64,000 nt of DNA from Nocardioides insulae DSM 17944 (GCF_000422825.1 NZ_AUGU01000013.1:705779-769778); one strand, 5' to 3'; numbered from the stretch's first letter, positions 16,940 to 26,521 are shown. A program made the numbers and translations. Notes: generated by a model from the letters alone, not told the origin.

Positions 16940-17872
16940 GTGACTGCCGCATGGGGCTTCGGCCTGACGACGTACGCCGCTGACAACACCGTCCTGGACG
17001 TGTGGTTCCCCGAGCCCGCGCTCGGCGAGAAGCCCGCCGAGGCCACCGCCCCGGCCGAGCTGACCACCCTCGAGAGCACCGATGAGGCCCGCCGGGTCCG
17101 GACCGTCGTCGAACTGGTCGAGGCCGATCTGGACTCCGCCCCGGCCACCACCCAGGACGTGTGGCTGCGCCTACACCTGCTCTCGCACCGTCTGGTCGCC
17201 CCCCACGGGCAGAACCTGGAGGGCGTCTTCGGCCTGCTCACCAACGTCGTGTGGACCTCGGCCGGCCCCTGCGCGGTGGCCGGCTTCGAGCTGACCCGAG
17301 CCCGACTGAAGGCCGAGGGCCGGCACGTCACCGTCTTCGGGATCGACAAGTTCCCCCGCCTGGTCGACTACGTGACCCCGGCCGGCGTACGCATCGCCGA
17401 TGCCGACCGGGTCCGGCTCGGCGCCCACCTCGCCGAGGGCACCACCGTGATGCACGAGGGCTTCGTCAACTTCAACGCCGGCACCCTGGGCGCCTCGATG
17501 GTCGAGGGCCGGATCTCGGCCGGCGTGGTGGTGGGCGACGGCTCCGACGTCGGCGGCGGCGCCTCGATCATGGGCACCCTGTCCGGGGGTGGCAAGCAGG
17601 TGATCTCGATCGGCGAGCGCTGCCTGCTCGGAGCCAACGCCGGGATCGGCATCTCGCTCGGCGACGACTGCGTGGTCGAGGCCGGCTGCTACGTCACGGC
17701 CGGCACCCGGGTCACGGTACTCACCGACGAGGCACCCCAGGTGGTCAAGGCCGCGCAGCTCTCCGGCGCATCCAACGTGCTCTTCCGCCGCAACTCCGTC
17801 TCCGGCGCGATCGAGGCGCTCGCCTGGAAGAGCGAGGGCGTCGCGCTCAACGCCGCCCTGCACGCCAACTGA
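16940..17872 (+). CDS. dapD: Tetrahydrodipicolinate N-succinyltransferase (actinobacterial type)
   Basis: A 310-residue enzyme starting [20 protein letters not shown]. It transfers succinyl from succinyl-CoA to tetrahydrodipicolinate, the first step of the succinylase branch of lysine/DAP synthesis. The N-terminal domain is helical. Residues 160-270 form the left-handed beta-helix hexapeptide repeats ([38 protein letters not shown]), and the C terminus ends [15 protein letters not shown]. It is of the longer Rv1201c type rather than the E. coli type. With dapC and dapE in this window it completes three consecutive steps. Confidence 0.95.
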   Translation: MTAAWGFGLTTYAADNTVLDVWFPEPALGEKPAEATAPAELTTLESTDEARRVRTVVELVEADLDSAPATTQDVWLRLHLLSHRLVAPHGQNLEGVFGLLTNVVWTSAGPCAVAGFELTRARLKAEGRHVTVFGIDKFPRLVDYVTPAGVRIADADRVRLGAHLAEGTTVMHEGFVNFNAGTLGASMVEGRISAGVVVGDGSDVGGGASIMGTLSGGGKQVISIGERCLLGANAGIGISLGDDCVVEAGCYVTAGTRVTVLTDEAPQVVKAAQLSGASNVLFRRNSVSGAIEALAWKSEGVALNAALHAN

Positions 17873-17929
17873 GCACGCCCCCACCCACCTGACCACCAGC
17901 TGACCTCCGGCCACCGCCCCTCCCCGACG

Positions 17930-18775
17930 ATGAAGCGACTCCTGGCTGCCGTCGTCCTCATCGGGGTGGTGGCCGCGGTGGCGGTGGCGGCCTGGCGCCA
18001 GCTGGGCGGGCAGCCGACGGTACCGCGGTCACAGACCTGCACCGCCGTGGTCGGCGACCTCGCCGCCCGGCTGGACCTCGACCAGTCCGGGAACGCCGCC
18101 CTCATCGTGGCGCTGTCGGTACGCCGCGGACTGCCCGCCCGGGCCGGCACGATCGCCCTGGCCACGGCGATGCAGGAGTCGAAGCTGTACAACATCGACT
18201 ACGGCGACCGTGACTCGCTCGGGCTCTTCCAGCAGCGCCCATCGCAGGGCTGGGGCACCCCGGCGCAGGTGCGGGACCCGGTCCACGCCACCGAACGGTT
18301 CTACGACGGGCTGGTGACGGTCGGCGGCTACGAGTCGATGCCGATCACCGACGCGGCGCAGGCCGTGCAGCGCTCGGCCTATCCCGAGGCCTACGCCCAG
18401 CACGAGAGCGCCGCACGTGCGCTGGCCTCGGCGCTGAGCGGTCAGTCGCCGCGGGCGCTGACCTGCGAGCTCGACCCGCCGGCGGAGGGCCACCCGGCCG
18501 AGGTACGTCGGGATCTGGAGACCGCCTTCGGGGCGACGATCGGCACGCCCGTCGTCCGCGGCCGCAGCGTCACGGCGGCGGTCGGCACGCCGGATCACGG
18601 CTGGGCGATGGCCCACTACTTGATCGCCCGGGCCGAGCGGCTCGGGATCAGCCGGGTCGCCTATCACGGCTGGGCCTGGTCGGCGGCGGACTCCCCCGAG
18701 GGGTGGGTCCGCACCGAGGACACCGTCCGCGGCCGGCTGAGCGCCACCGTGGCGGGGCCGGCGCCGAGCGCGTGA
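17930..18775 (+). CDS. Membrane-anchored lysozyme-like protein (paralogue 1)
   Basis: A 281-residue protein with an N-terminal signal anchor (residues 2-22, RLLAAVVLIGVVAAVAVAAW). The extracytoplasmic part has LATAMQESKLYNIDYGDRDS followed by LGLFQQRPSQGWG near residues 83-108, a motif seen in actinobacterial lysozyme/transglycosylase-like proteins. The C-terminal half resembles that of the next gene (HGWAMAHYLIARAERLGISR). However, it lacks the His/Asp metal ligands that the paralogue keeps. A role in cell wall turnover is inferred, not shown. It begins 57 nt after dapD. Confidence 0.75.
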   Translation: MKRLLAAVVLIGVVAAVAVAAWRQLGGQPTVPRSQTCTAVVGDLAARLDLDQSGNAALIVALSVRRGLPARAGTIALATAMQESKLYNIDYGDRDSLGLFQQRPSQGWGTPAQVRDPVHATERFYDGLVTVGGYESMPITDAAQAVQRSAYPEAYAQHESAARALASALSGQSPRALTCELDPPAEGHPAEVRRDLETAFGATIGTPVVRGRSVTAAVGTPDHGWAMAHYLIARAERLGISRVAYHGWAWSAADSPEGWVRTEDTVRGRLSATVAGPAPSA

Positions 18776-18827
18776 GAGCAGGCGATATCCACCCCTCGCC
18801 CTTGGAGACGCCCGGCAGGATGTGGAG

Positions 18828-19715
18828 GTGAGCGCGCGTCCCGTGGTTGTGGTGGTCGCGGCGCTCGCCCTGGTCGCGGGACTGCTCGTGGGCGGCTTCC
18901 TGATCGTCCGCCAGCTGGACCCGACCGCGGATCGGACCTGCGAGGCCACCGTGGAGGATCACACCACCACGCTCGACCTCGAGGAGGGTGCGGGCGCCGG
19001 CCTGGTGGCAGCTGTCTCGGTCGGCGAGCGACTGCCGGCCCGGGCCGCCACGATCGCCCTCACCGTCGCACTCACCGACGAGGACCTCGCCGAGCTCCCC
19101 GGTGGCGCGCTCGCCTGGGCCCGGGACTTCTACCCGCGCCTGAGTGCGGTGCAGGGCTACCGGGAGCTCGACGTACCCGAGGCCGCGGCCGCGGTGACCG
19201 GTGACTCCCCCGACCGGTATGCCGACCAGGAGTCCGACGCGCGGGCGCTGGCCTCCGCGCTGACCGGCCAGTCGCCGGAGGCGTTCACCTGCGACACCCG
19301 CGCCGACTTCCCCGAGGCCAGCGACGAACTGAACGACAACGGCCTGGTCCCGCGTGCCCAGGCCGTGCTGGACGACGTCCAGGAGGTGATCGGCGACATC
19401 CCGGCGGGAGGGTTCGCCCCGGAGGGGGTGGCGACCGGCCACATCGAGGGGTCGGCCCACTACGAGGGCCGCGCCGTCGACCTGTTCTTCCGCCCGGTCA
19501 CCCCGGCCAACCAGCGGCACGGCTGGGCGGTGGCGCACTACCTGGTCAGCCAGACCGAGCGTCTGAAGGTGGCGACGGTGATCTTCGACGACCGGATCTG
19601 GAGCAGCGGGTCCCGCTCCGGTCAGGGCTGGCGCGACTACGAGGCACCCGATGGTCCGGGCGATCGCGCCATCCTCGAGCATCGCGATCACGTGCACGTC
19701 GACGTGGCCGACTGA
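18828..19715 (+). CDS. Membrane-anchored M15/D,D-peptidase-like protein (paralogue 2)
   Basis: 295 residues from GTG 18828, chosen because AGGA lies 7 nt upstream; GTG 18822 is an alternative. A signal anchor (about residues 5-27) is followed by a region collinear with paralogue 1: TCEATVEDHTTTLDLEEGAG, GERLPARAATIALTVAL, and ARALASALTGQSPEAFTC. The lysozyme-like QES...LGLFQQR block is lost and replaced. The C terminus keeps SAHYEGRAVDLFF and HRDHVHVDV, the His-Asp-His pattern of LAS/M15-type zinc peptidases. It probably acts on peptidoglycan. Confidence 0.75.
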   Translation: MSARPVVVVVAALALVAGLLVGGFLIVRQLDPTADRTCEATVEDHTTTLDLEEGAGAGLVAAVSVGERLPARAATIALTVALTDEDLAELPGGALAWARDFYPRLSAVQGYRELDVPEAAAAVTGDSPDRYADQESDARALASALTGQSPEAFTCDTRADFPEASDELNDNGLVPRAQAVLDDVQEVIGDIPAGGFAPEGVATGHIEGSAHYEGRAVDLFFRPVTPANQRHGWAVAHYLVSQTERLKVATVIFDDRIWSSGSRSGQGWRDYEAPDGPGDRAILEHRDHVHVDVAD

Positions 19716-19875
19716 CCGGTCCGGGGACCGCGCGGCCGCTGGGCCCGATCCTCGCGGACCGGAGCTGCGCTAAGCCACGCCCCAGGCTGATCCCCCGAGC
19801 CGAGGGTAGGTCCGCACCCGGACGCGGAATCCCCCGGCTTCGGGCCGACCCGCTCTCGGTACGCCGGCTCGAGGG

Positions 19876-20982
19876 TCAGGCGGTCAGCCGGGCGACGGCG
19901 GCGTCGATCCGCTCGTCGGTGGCGGTGAAGGCCACCCGCACGTGGTCGGAGCCGGCCGGCCCGTAGAAGTCGCCGGGGGCGACCAGGATGCCGAGCTCGG
20001 CCAGCCGGGCCACGGTGTCCCAGCAGTTCTCCCCGCGGGTGGACCACAGGTAGAGCGAAGCCTCGGAGTGGTCGATGCCGAACCCGGCGTGGACCAGGGC
20101 GTCGCGGAGCTTGGCCCGGCGGACGGCGTACCGCGCGTGCTGCTCGTCGGCATGCTTGTCATCGGCCAGGGCCGCCGCCATCGCGTGCTGTTGCGGGCCG
20201 GGCAGCATCAGGCCGAGGTTCTTGCGCACGGCGAGCAGCTCGCCGATCACCGCCGGGTCACCCGCGACGAAGGCACACCGGTAGCCGGCCAGGTTGGAAC
20301 GCTTGGAGAGCGAGTGCACCGCCAGGATGCCCTCGTGCGAGTCGCCGCACACGCTCGGGTGCAGAACCGAGACCGGCGAGTGGTCCTGCTCCCAGGAACA
20401 CTCGATGTAGCACTCGTCGGAGATCAGCAGGGTGCCGCGCTCACGGGCCCAGTCGACGACCTTCTTCAGGTGCTCGACCGGGAGGACCCGGCCGGTCGGG
20501 TTGGACGGGCTGTTGAGCCACAGGATCCGAGGCACCTCCGGACCGACCGCGGTGAGGCTGTCGGTGGCCAGGGCACGGGCCCCCGCCAGCGCCGCGCCCA
20601 CCTCGTAGGTCGGGTAGGCCAGTTCGGGGTAGACGATCAGGTCGCCGGCACCGACGCCCAGATGGGTCGGCAGCGAGGCGATCAGCTCCTTCGAACCAAC
20701 CACCGGGAGCACCGCGTCGGCCCCGAGGCCGGTGACGCCGTGCCGCCGGGCCAGCCAGTCGACCGCCGCCTGCCGCACCCCCGGGATCCCGACCGTGGTC
20801 GGGTAGCCCGGTGAGTCGGCGGCCTCCCGGAGGGCGACCTGGGCCACCTCCGGGGTGCCGTCGACGGGGGTGCCGACGGAGAGGTCGACGATCCCGTCAG
20901 GGTGCCGACGCGCCGTGGCGGCGTACGCCGTCAACTTGTCCCATGGGAAGTCGGGCAGACGGCTGGAGACTGGTCCTGGCAT
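19876..20982 (-). CDS. dapC: Succinyldiaminopimelate transaminase
   Basis: A 368-residue fold-type I PLP aminotransferase of the actinobacterial DapC group. It makes N-succinyl-LL-DAP from N-succinyl-2-amino-6-ketopimelate using glutamate. The cofactor Lys lies in HSLSKRSNLAGYR, substrate-side motifs WLNSPSNPTGR and ISDECYIE are present, and the C terminus has DHVRVAFTATDERI. Its start is 8 nt from the fdxA stop, so the two form an operon, the usual actinobacterial pairing. Confidence 0.93.
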   Translation of the reverse strand: MPGPVSSRLPDFPWDKLTAYAATARRHPDGIVDLSVGTPVDGTPEVAQVALREAADSPGYPTTVGIPGVRQAAVDWLARRHGVTGLGADAVLPVVGSKELIASLPTHLGVGAGDLIVYPELAYPTYEVGAALAGARALATDSLTAVGPEVPRILWLNSPSNPTGRVLPVEHLKKVVDWARERGTLLISDECYIECSWEQDHSPVSVLHPSVCGDSHEGILAVHSLSKRSNLAGYRCAFVAGDPAVIGELLAVRKNLGLMLPGPQQHAMAAALADDKHADEQHARYAVRRAKLRDALVHAGFGIDHSEASLYLWSTRGENCWDTVARLAELGILVAPGDFYGPAGSDHVRVAFTATDERIDAAVARLTA

Positions 20983-20990
20983 CGAGGGGG

Positions 20991-21314
20991 TCAGTCCTGG
21001 TTCTGCGGGGGCAGCGCGGCGATCATCGGCGCGTCGGCGTCGATCTCACCCATCTTCGCGGCTCCGCCGGGCGAACCGATCTCCTCGAAGAACACCACGT
21101 TGGCGTCGTAGTAGTCCTTCCACTCCTCCGGGGTGTCGTCCTCGTAGAAGATCGCCTCCACGGGGCAGACCGGTTCACAGGCGCCGCAGTCGACACATTC
21201 GTCGGGCTGGATGTACAGCATCCGCTTGCCTTCGTAGATGCAGTCCACCGGGCACTCGTCGACGCAGGCACGATCCTTCACGTCGACGCACGGCTGGGCG
21301 ATGACATAGGTCAT
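20991..21314 (-). CDS. fdxA: 7Fe ferredoxin
   Basis: A 107-residue ferredoxin of the FdxA/FdxC type with one [3Fe-4S] and one [4Fe-4S] cluster. Cysteines occur in [20 protein letters not shown] and in [20 protein letters not shown]. The C-terminal 45 residues form the extension typical of this family ([18 protein letters not shown]). The ATG at 21314 has GAGGAGG upstream, which rules out the longer in-frame reading from 21455. It heads the fdxA-dapC operon and is divergent from a GNAT gene. Confidence 0.95.
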   Translation of the reverse strand: MTYVIAQPCVDVKDRACVDECPVDCIYEGKRMLYIQPDECVDCGACEPVCPVEAIFYEDDTPEEWKDYYDANVVFFEEIGSPGGAAKMGEIDADAPMIAALPPQNQD

Positions 21315-21356
21315 CTCTTGGTCCTCCTCCAGGAGTCGAGCTCGTTGGGACCAGCC

Positions 21357-21368
21357 TAGTATCCCGGG
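21357..21368 (+). promoter_or_regulatory. Leaderless -10 element of the GNAT gene
   Basis: TAGTAT (21357-21362) then CCCGGG and GTG at 21369: TANNNT with exactly 6 nt to the start codon. Confidence 0.6.
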
Positions 21369-22400
21369 GTGACCGATCGCCCAAACCCCCGTCCCGCTCC
21401 ACCTGGTGAGACCGAGCACGGCACTCCCACCGGGGCTCACCGCCTGGGGCCGCACGTGATCGGCCAGCGCGTCGTCGTACGCCGGATCCTGCGCGATCCC
21501 AGCGGCGGAGTGCGGCGCGGCCCCACCGGTGGCCCCGCCTTCACCGACGTCCTCGGCGTGTGCCTCGCGTGGGGTGAATCACACTGCGAGATCGCCCCGG
21601 ACGACGCGGAAGTCGTGCGGATCGCCCTGGCCGACATCGTCTCCGGCAAGCCGGTGCCGCCGCGCCCGTCCGCTCGGGCGCGGGTGGGCGTGCGCGAGGC
21701 GGAGCTCCACACGGCGTCGCTGTGGCCGCACCTGCAGGTCGAAGGACTGGGTGAGTGGCAGCTCCGGCTCGACCCCGCCCCTGTCGGCCGGCCCCTCAAG
21801 CGGGCGAACTCCTGCCTCGCGATCGGTGACCCCGGTCTACCCCTCACCGAGGCGCTGCTCCGGGTGGTCGACCACTACGCGGCCCACGGTCGACCCGCGC
21901 TGGTGCAGGCCGAGCGGTCCGAGGACGGCACCCCGACCGAACTCGAGAGTGCCCTCGAGGCGGCCGGCTGGGAGCGCGTCCCGGGCGGCGACAACGACTT
22001 CCTGCTGGGCTCCCTCGCCCGGGCACGGCGGCTGGTCTCCCGGGCCGGCGCGGACTCCTCGGCGACCCCGGTCGCTCCTCGCGAGCGGTGGGAGATCGAC
22101 GGCGACCACGCAGTGCTCATCCTGGGCGCCCGGGCTCCCTACGACGGCGACGACTGGGTGATCGCGCGCGCTGCCCTGGACGGTGTCTGGCTGGGGCTGC
22201 ACGGCCTCGCCGTCGCCGCCGAACACCGGCGTCGCGGACTCGGCCGGCTGGCCCTGGCAGGGCTGCTGGAGTGGGGAGCGGAGCAGGGTGCGCGCACGGT
22301 GTGGCTCCACGTGGAGCCGGACAACCTCGCGGCGTACCGGCTCTACGAGCAGGCCGGGATGCAGCGCCACCACTCGTGCTCCTACTGGCGGCCGGCCTGA
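21369..22400 (+). CDS. GNAT-family N-acetyltransferase with N-terminal extension
   Basis: A 343-residue protein. Residues 25-95 form a small basic domain ([16 protein letters not shown]), resembling the N-terminal part of Rv2170-like GNATs. The GNAT core occupies the C-terminal half: [22 protein letters not shown] near residues 278-299 is the acetyl-CoA pyrophosphate loop (R/Q-x-x-G-x-G/A). It is followed by [20 protein letters not shown]. The substrate is unknown. The GTG start is set by the leaderless promoter. It is divergent from fdxA-dapC and convergent with the VanW gene. Confidence 0.85.
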   Translation: MTDRPNPRPAPPGETEHGTPTGAHRLGPHVIGQRVVVRRILRDPSGGVRRGPTGGPAFTDVLGVCLAWGESHCEIAPDDAEVVRIALADIVSGKPVPPRPSARARVGVREAELHTASLWPHLQVEGLGEWQLRLDPAPVGRPLKRANSCLAIGDPGLPLTEALLRVVDHYAAHGRPALVQAERSEDGTPTELESALEAAGWERVPGGDNDFLLGSLARARRLVSRAGADSSATPVAPRERWEIDGDHAVLILGARAPYDGDDWVIARAALDGVWLGLHGLAVAAEHRRRGLGRLALAGLLEWGAEQGARTVWLHVEPDNLAAYRLYEQAGMQRHHSCSYWRPA

Positions 22401-22431
22401 TCCGGCACCCTCCCCGGCCCGCGCGACGAGG

Positions 22432-24285
22432 TCAGCCGGTGGCCGGCCGCCCGGCACCGGCCTGCTGACCGGGCTGACGTGGCTGCTGCGGCTGCGCCGG
22501 CGGCTTCGGGGTGGTGCGACACTCCACACTGTCGGAGGCGGTGTAGGCGGTGTGGAAGACCTCCCGATCCACCACCGCGTCAGAGCCCGGTTTGCGGAAG
22601 ACCCGGGTGACATCGATGTCGAATCCGCTCCAGCCGGTGTGCGGCTCGCAGGCCGGATCGTCCCAGATCACGCGGGTGGCCGGGGAGCGGTAGTTGTAAC
22701 GCTCACCGGTGACCGACTCGATGTCCCAGGTCTTGGTTGAGTAGAGCGACACCGTGACCGCTCCCTCCCGGGAGTAGGTCGAGGGGACCACCTCGGTGTC
22801 CACCAGGACGCCGTGGTCGGTGTTGTTCTTGAAGCGCAGGTCGAGGGCGCCCCACACCACCGTCGCCTCCCGACCGACCGGGTAACGATCGATGTAGAAG
22901 GAGTGCGGCTTGTGCTCGACGTCCTCGAGGCCGGCGAAGAACATCGCGTTGAACAGGGTGGTCGCCATCTGGGAGACACCACCGCCGAGATCCTGCTTGA
23001 GCACACCGTCGCTGATGACGTAGCCGGCCGTGAAACCGTTGTCGAGGGTGCGCTCGCCGACGATGTCGTTCATCGAGAAGGTCTCGCCCGGCTGGAGCAC
23101 CGTGCCGTCGACGAGCTCGGCCGCCCGACCGATGTTGACGTTGCGATACTCGGCATGGGGGTAATGGGTGGTGAACGTCGAGACCCGGCGGTTGATCCCC
23201 AGCTTGCGGGCCTCGGCGGTGGTGACGTCGGGCTCGGCCACGGTGCTGGGCACCTTCATCCGGCGCTGGCCCTCCGGCTTGACCACCAGGGCGAGGAAGG
23301 ACTCCTCGATGTCGGCAGGGCTGTAGGTCACGCCCGGCTTCGCGGGGACGACCTTCGGCTTGCCGTCGACCAGTCGGACCGTGGCGTCCACGGCCTGGGA
23401 GGCGTCGCCGGAGACCGCGTCGTCCACCAGCTTGCGCAGCCGCTCCGATCGCAGGGTGGGCACGAGTGCGCCGTCCTCGGCTGTCATCGCGAGCGCCGCG
23501 GAGTAGTCGGCGGGGCTCAGCGTGACCGGAGACTTGCCGAACACGAGGGTGACCGGTGCGGTCATCGCAGGGTTGGCGAAGGTACGACGCGCCTCGTCCA
23601 CGTCGGCCGCATCGATGTCGGGCGCCACCTCGTGCTGCTCGACCTCGACCGTGCGCTCCTCGCCCTCGGCGAGGTAGCCGCCCACCAGGGCGTCACGCAG
23701 TTGCTCGGTCTCGACCCCCCGGCCCAGCTCGGGCTCGGTGGTCACCACCCCGCGGGAGGTGAAGGTGATCGAACCGTCGACGGGCGCCGTCCCGGCCTGC
23801 TTCTCCACCTTGGCGGCGATCGCGTCGAGGGCGCCCTGATCGACGCTGACCACGGCCTCCACGCCGGTGCCTCCGGTGTAGTGCTCCCACAACCGGCGCG
23901 GATCCCAGCTGTGCTCACCGCCGGCCTGGGCGACGGTCGCGGCGTAGTCGATCTGCAGGCCCGCCTCGGCGGGATCGACGACCACCCGGCGCTCGCCGAC
24001 CACGATGGTCACCGGCTGCTCCAGCCGATCACCGAGCTCGCTCTCGAGGGTCTTCTCCGCCTGGGCGGAGGTCTGGTCGCCGATGTCGACACCTGCCACC
24101 TCGGTGCCGTGCGGCAGCTCGTCACCGGCGAGGTAGTAGGCCGCCGCCCAGCCGCCACCGACCAGGACGGCGAGCGCGACCACGACAGCGATCACGGTCC
24201 ACCCGCCGGCGCGCTCCTTGCGCACAGGGGCGTCGCTCGGCTCGGGGCTGGACCCGGGAGGGGTGCCGGGTGTCGACTTGCTCAC
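22432..24285 (-). CDS. VanW-family protein with peptidoglycan-binding repeats
   Basis: A 617-residue envelope protein. The cytoplasmic N terminus is about 27 residues, with a transmembrane helix at residues 30-52. Two PG_binding_4-type domains cover about residues 70-370. The VanW domain at about 375-515 contains NVNIGRAAELVDGTVLQPGE, GYVISDGVLKQDLGGGVSQM and HKPHSFYIDRYPVGREATVV. The C terminus is Pro/Gln-rich (PPAQPQQPRQPGQQAG). VanW proteins are associated with glycopeptide-resistance loci and cell wall contexts, but the biochemical role is unsettled. GTG 24285 is set by a leaderless promoter. Confidence 0.9.
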   Translation of the reverse strand: MSKSTPGTPPGSSPEPSDAPVRKERAGGWTVIAVVVALAVLVGGGWAAAYYLAGDELPHGTEVAGVDIGDQTSAQAEKTLESELGDRLEQPVTIVVGERRVVVDPAEAGLQIDYAATVAQAGGEHSWDPRRLWEHYTGGTGVEAVVSVDQGALDAIAAKVEKQAGTAPVDGSITFTSRGVVTTEPELGRGVETEQLRDALVGGYLAEGEERTVEVEQHEVAPDIDAADVDEARRTFANPAMTAPVTLVFGKSPVTLSPADYSAALAMTAEDGALVPTLRSERLRKLVDDAVSGDASQAVDATVRLVDGKPKVVPAKPGVTYSPADIEESFLALVVKPEGQRRMKVPSTVAEPDVTTAEARKLGINRRVSTFTTHYPHAEYRNVNIGRAAELVDGTVLQPGETFSMNDIVGERTLDNGFTAGYVISDGVLKQDLGGGVSQMATTLFNAMFFAGLEDVEHKPHSFYIDRYPVGREATVVWGALDLRFKNNTDHGVLVDTEVVPSTYSREGAVTVSLYSTKTWDIESVTGERYNYRSPATRVIWDDPACEPHTGWSGFDIDVTRVFRKPGSDAVVDREVFHTAYTASDSVECRTTPKPPAQPQQPRQPGQQAGAGRPATG

Positions 24286-24297
24286 CTCACGAGGGTA
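24286..24297 (-). promoter_or_regulatory. Leaderless -10 element of the VanW gene
   Basis: TACCCT (24297-24292, minus strand) then CGTGAG and GTG at 24285: TANNNT with 6 nt spacing. Confidence 0.55.
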
Positions 24298-24345
24298 AGA
24301 GACGGCACCGACAACCTCGTACTCTTGACCAACCCGAGGACGCCG

Positions 24346-24720
24346 TCAGGAGCGCTCGGCCGGCACTCGTGAGCCTCCCGGGCGGGGCAGGGTGCCGATG
24401 GTCACGATGATCACGAGCAGTCCGGTCGCGAGGTAGGCGTAGCCGAGCAGGTCCCCGCTGACCAGGAAGTCACCCTCGGGCCGCGGTGCGACGAAGAACA
24501 CCAGCGTGCCCACCCACCCGGCTCCGAACGCCACCCGCGGCCACCCCGCTGGTGCGACCCGGAGCATCAGCCCCGTGACGAGGGCCCCCAGCGCGAACCC
24601 CCACCACAGCGAGTGCAGGACCGCCGTCGCGAGCCCGACCCCCACGCCGACCGGCAGCAGCCCGAGGGCCACGGCCATGCGCGGGACCGTGCGCGCGGAT
24701 GGCGTCGCCCCGGCCGGCAC
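24346..24720 (-). CDS. DUF6113-family small membrane protein
   Basis: A 124-residue protein with four hydrophobic segments: about residues 15-37, 39-56, 63-79 and 89-108. The composition and position directly after mshB match the actinobacterial DUF6113 proteins. The GTG start abuts the mshB stop codon with no spacer, so translation is probably coupled. Function is unknown; a link to mycothiol is suggested only by position. Confidence 0.75.
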   Translation of the reverse strand: MPAGATPSARTVPRMAVALGLLPVGVGVGLATAVLHSLWWGFALGALVTGLMLRVAPAGWPRVAFGAGWVGTLVFFVAPRPEGDFLVSGDLLGYAYLATGLLVIIVTIGTLPRPGGSRVPAERS

Positions 24721-25647
24721 TCAGGGCCGATCCGGGGCCAGACCCGCGAACAGGTCGGTCTCGAGACCGTGCTCCCCCTGCGGTCCGGGCGCACCCTTGG
24801 CCAGGCGGTAGTGCTCGACGCCCCAGATGGTGTTGCCGAGGTTGTTGGAGAGCGCGAAGAACGGACCGTCCACCGTGATCTGCGTGGGATAGGCCCGCAT
24901 CGCGTCCATCTTGAGCTCGGCGAACGGCGTCGCGTCGATCTCGGCGGCGAGATCGGCGTCGGGGCTCGCCATCGGGATCCGGCCCTCGGGGTCCATCCCC
25001 TCGAAGGTGGTCTCGTCGCCGGCCGCCCGCAGCTCGCGCAGGCCTGCGCGCATCCGGCTCTCCGACATCGCGGTCCAGTAGATCTTGGCGATGTCCCAGG
25101 GCTCACCGAGCTCGCGACGGTAGGACGGCACCGCGGCCAGCTGGGCGGCGTACATCGCCACTCGGTGAGCCTGGATGTGGTCGGGGTGGCCGTAGTGACC
25201 GAACTGGTCGTAGGTGACGAGCACCTGCGGCCGGACCTCGCGGATGATCGTGACCAGGTGGTCGGCCGCCTCGGTGAGATCGGCGTACCAGAAGGCGTTG
25301 TCGTGGATCGTGTCGGCCGCGATGGCGTGGCCGTCGGCGTGCCACTGCATGCCGGAGTCGCGGTAGGTGCCGAAGCCGCCGAGCCAGCGGTGGTCGGTGA
25401 CGCCCAACTCCTTCATCGCCGCGGCGATCTCGCCCCGCCGGTGCTCCCCGAGCGCGTCCTCCTGGTCGGCGGCCAGGTGGGCCAGCTCGGGCACCAGGAT
25501 CTCGCCCATCTCGCCCGCGGTGCAGGTGACCAGGGTGACCCCGGTGCCTTCGGCGATGTATTTCGCCATGGTGGCGCCGTTGGCGATGGTCTCGTCATCG
25601 GGGTGGGCGTGGACGAGCAACAGTCGCTGGGCGGGCCGTTCGGTCAT
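24721..25647 (-). CDS. mshB: Mycothiol deacetylase MshB (GlcNAc-Ins deacetylase)
   Basis: A 308-residue zinc-dependent LmbE-like deacetylase. It removes acetyl from 1-D-myo-inosityl-2-acetamido-2-deoxy-glucopyranoside, the second mycothiol step. The metal motif AHPDDE is at residues 13-18 and the third ligand is in [13 protein letters not shown] near 146-158. TYDQFG and the length fit MshB rather than the conjugate amidase Mca. Mycothiol is restricted to Actinobacteria, which helps place the organism. A leaderless promoter sits upstream, and a DUF6113 gene follows without a gap. Confidence 0.94.
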   Translation of the reverse strand: MTERPAQRLLLVHAHPDDETIANGATMAKYIAEGTGVTLVTCTAGEMGEILVPELAHLAADQEDALGEHRRGEIAAAMKELGVTDHRWLGGFGTYRDSGMQWHADGHAIAADTIHDNAFWYADLTEAADHLVTIIREVRPQVLVTYDQFGHYGHPDHIQAHRVAMYAAQLAAVPSYRRELGEPWDIAKIYWTAMSESRMRAGLRELRAAGDETTFEGMDPEGRIPMASPDADLAAEIDATPFAELKMDAMRAYPTQITVDGPFFALSNNLGNTIWGVEHYRLAKGAPGPQGEHGLETDLFAGLAPDRP

Positions 25648-25660
25648 GGGCTCCAGGGTA
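25648..25660 (-). promoter_or_regulatory. Leaderless -10 element of mshB
   Basis: TACCCT (25660-25655, minus strand) lies 7 nt before the ATG at 25647 and fits TANNNT. Confidence 0.5.
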
Positions 25661-25721
25661 CGGCGGTGCCGCGGCCCCGGGACGGTCGGGCCGGGCGGTG
25701 GCCGAGGCTCCTGCCTGCGCC

Positions 25722-26459
25722 TTACCCGTGCGGTCGCTTGATCCGCCGCGGCGCCTCGGGCAGGTCGAGCGGTGCTGGGGCCGAACGGGCGGGCTCCCCG
25801 GCGGCGTCACCACTCCGGTCCACGCTCCGATCACCGGTCAGATCGTCGGTGCGGTCGGTGGGCGCGTCGCCGGGGTCCAGCCAACCGTCGTACTCCTCGA
25901 TGAGGAGTTCGACCGTGATCGCGGGAGCATCGGTGAGCACCGCCCAGGGGTGGTCCTCCTCGTCGTCCTCACCGGCCAGTCGCTCACGCACCAGGTGCGC
26001 GGTCCAGCCCTCCCGGTCGAGCCGCCGCCGCACGGCCTCGGCGTCCTCCTGGTCGAAGAGGACCGCCCGGAGCATCGGGGGTTCGAGAGCGGCCGCGACC
26101 TGCGCGAGGAACGGCAGGTCGGCATCGGCCCACGGCACGGTGTCGAGTTCCTCGGCGCCGAGCCAGCGGAGGTCGTCGTGCTCGGTGGCGACCGGCTCTC
26201 CGTCGACCAGCCGGGCGAGCGCCACGGCGAGCACGTGCTCGTCGTCCACGCGGACGCGCGGACCGAGCCACTCGGTCACCCGGACGGTGACCCCCAGCTC
26301 CTCCCCCAACTCCCGGATCAGCGCGGCGTCGGCCTCCTCCCCCGGCTCGACCTTGCCGCCCGGGAACTCCCAACGCCCGGCCATCGCGACCGGCCGGGTG
26401 CGCCTGGCCGCCAGCACGCGTCCGGCCCGCAGGATCGCCGCGCCCACCACCAACCTCAT
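25722..26459 (-). CDS. NUDIX hydrolase (MutT-like) with C-terminal extension
   Basis: A 245-residue protein. The N-terminal 130 residues are a MutT-type NUDIX domain. The signature is [20 protein letters not shown] followed by ELGV near residues 33-56 (GX5EX7REUXEEXGU), preceded by [14 protein letters not shown]. This suggests hydrolysis of oxidised nucleotides such as 8-oxo-dGTP. Residues 135-215 are an additional acidic domain absent from short MutT proteins, and the tail is low-complexity with Asp/Arg/Pro. The ATG at 26459 is set by a leaderless promoter. It is divergent from the propeller-like gene. Confidence 0.87.
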   Translation of the reverse strand: MRLVVGAAILRAGRVLAARRTRPVAMAGRWEFPGGKVEPGEEADAALIRELGEELGVTVRVTEWLGPRVRVDDEHVLAVALARLVDGEPVATEHDDLRWLGAEELDTVPWADADLPFLAQVAAALEPPMLRAVLFDQEDAEAVRRRLDREGWTAHLVRERLAGEDDEEDHPWAVLTDAPAITVELLIEEYDGWLDPGDAPTDRTDDLTGDRSVDRSGDAAGEPARSAPAPLDLPEAPRRIKRPHG

Positions 26460-26471
26460 GTGCCGAGGGTA
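26460..26471 (-). promoter_or_regulatory. Leaderless -10 element of the NUDIX gene
   Basis: TACCCT (26471-26466, minus strand), then CGGCAC and the ATG at 26459: 6 nt spacing. Confidence 0.55.
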
Positions 26472-26508
26472 CGAGGTCGATCACCCGTCACGGTCACGGT
26501 CCCGCGGC

Positions 26509-26521
26509 TAGGTTGATCGGC
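26509..26521 (+). promoter_or_regulatory. Leaderless -10 element of the propeller-like gene
   Basis: TAGGTT (26509-26514) lies 7 nt before the ATG at 26522 and fits TANNNT. Confidence 0.5.

Noticed and set aside
24613..26511. 632-codon plus-strand frame over mshB and the NUDIX gene
   Set aside because: Antisense shadow of two well-supported minus-strand genes; no motif and no start signal.
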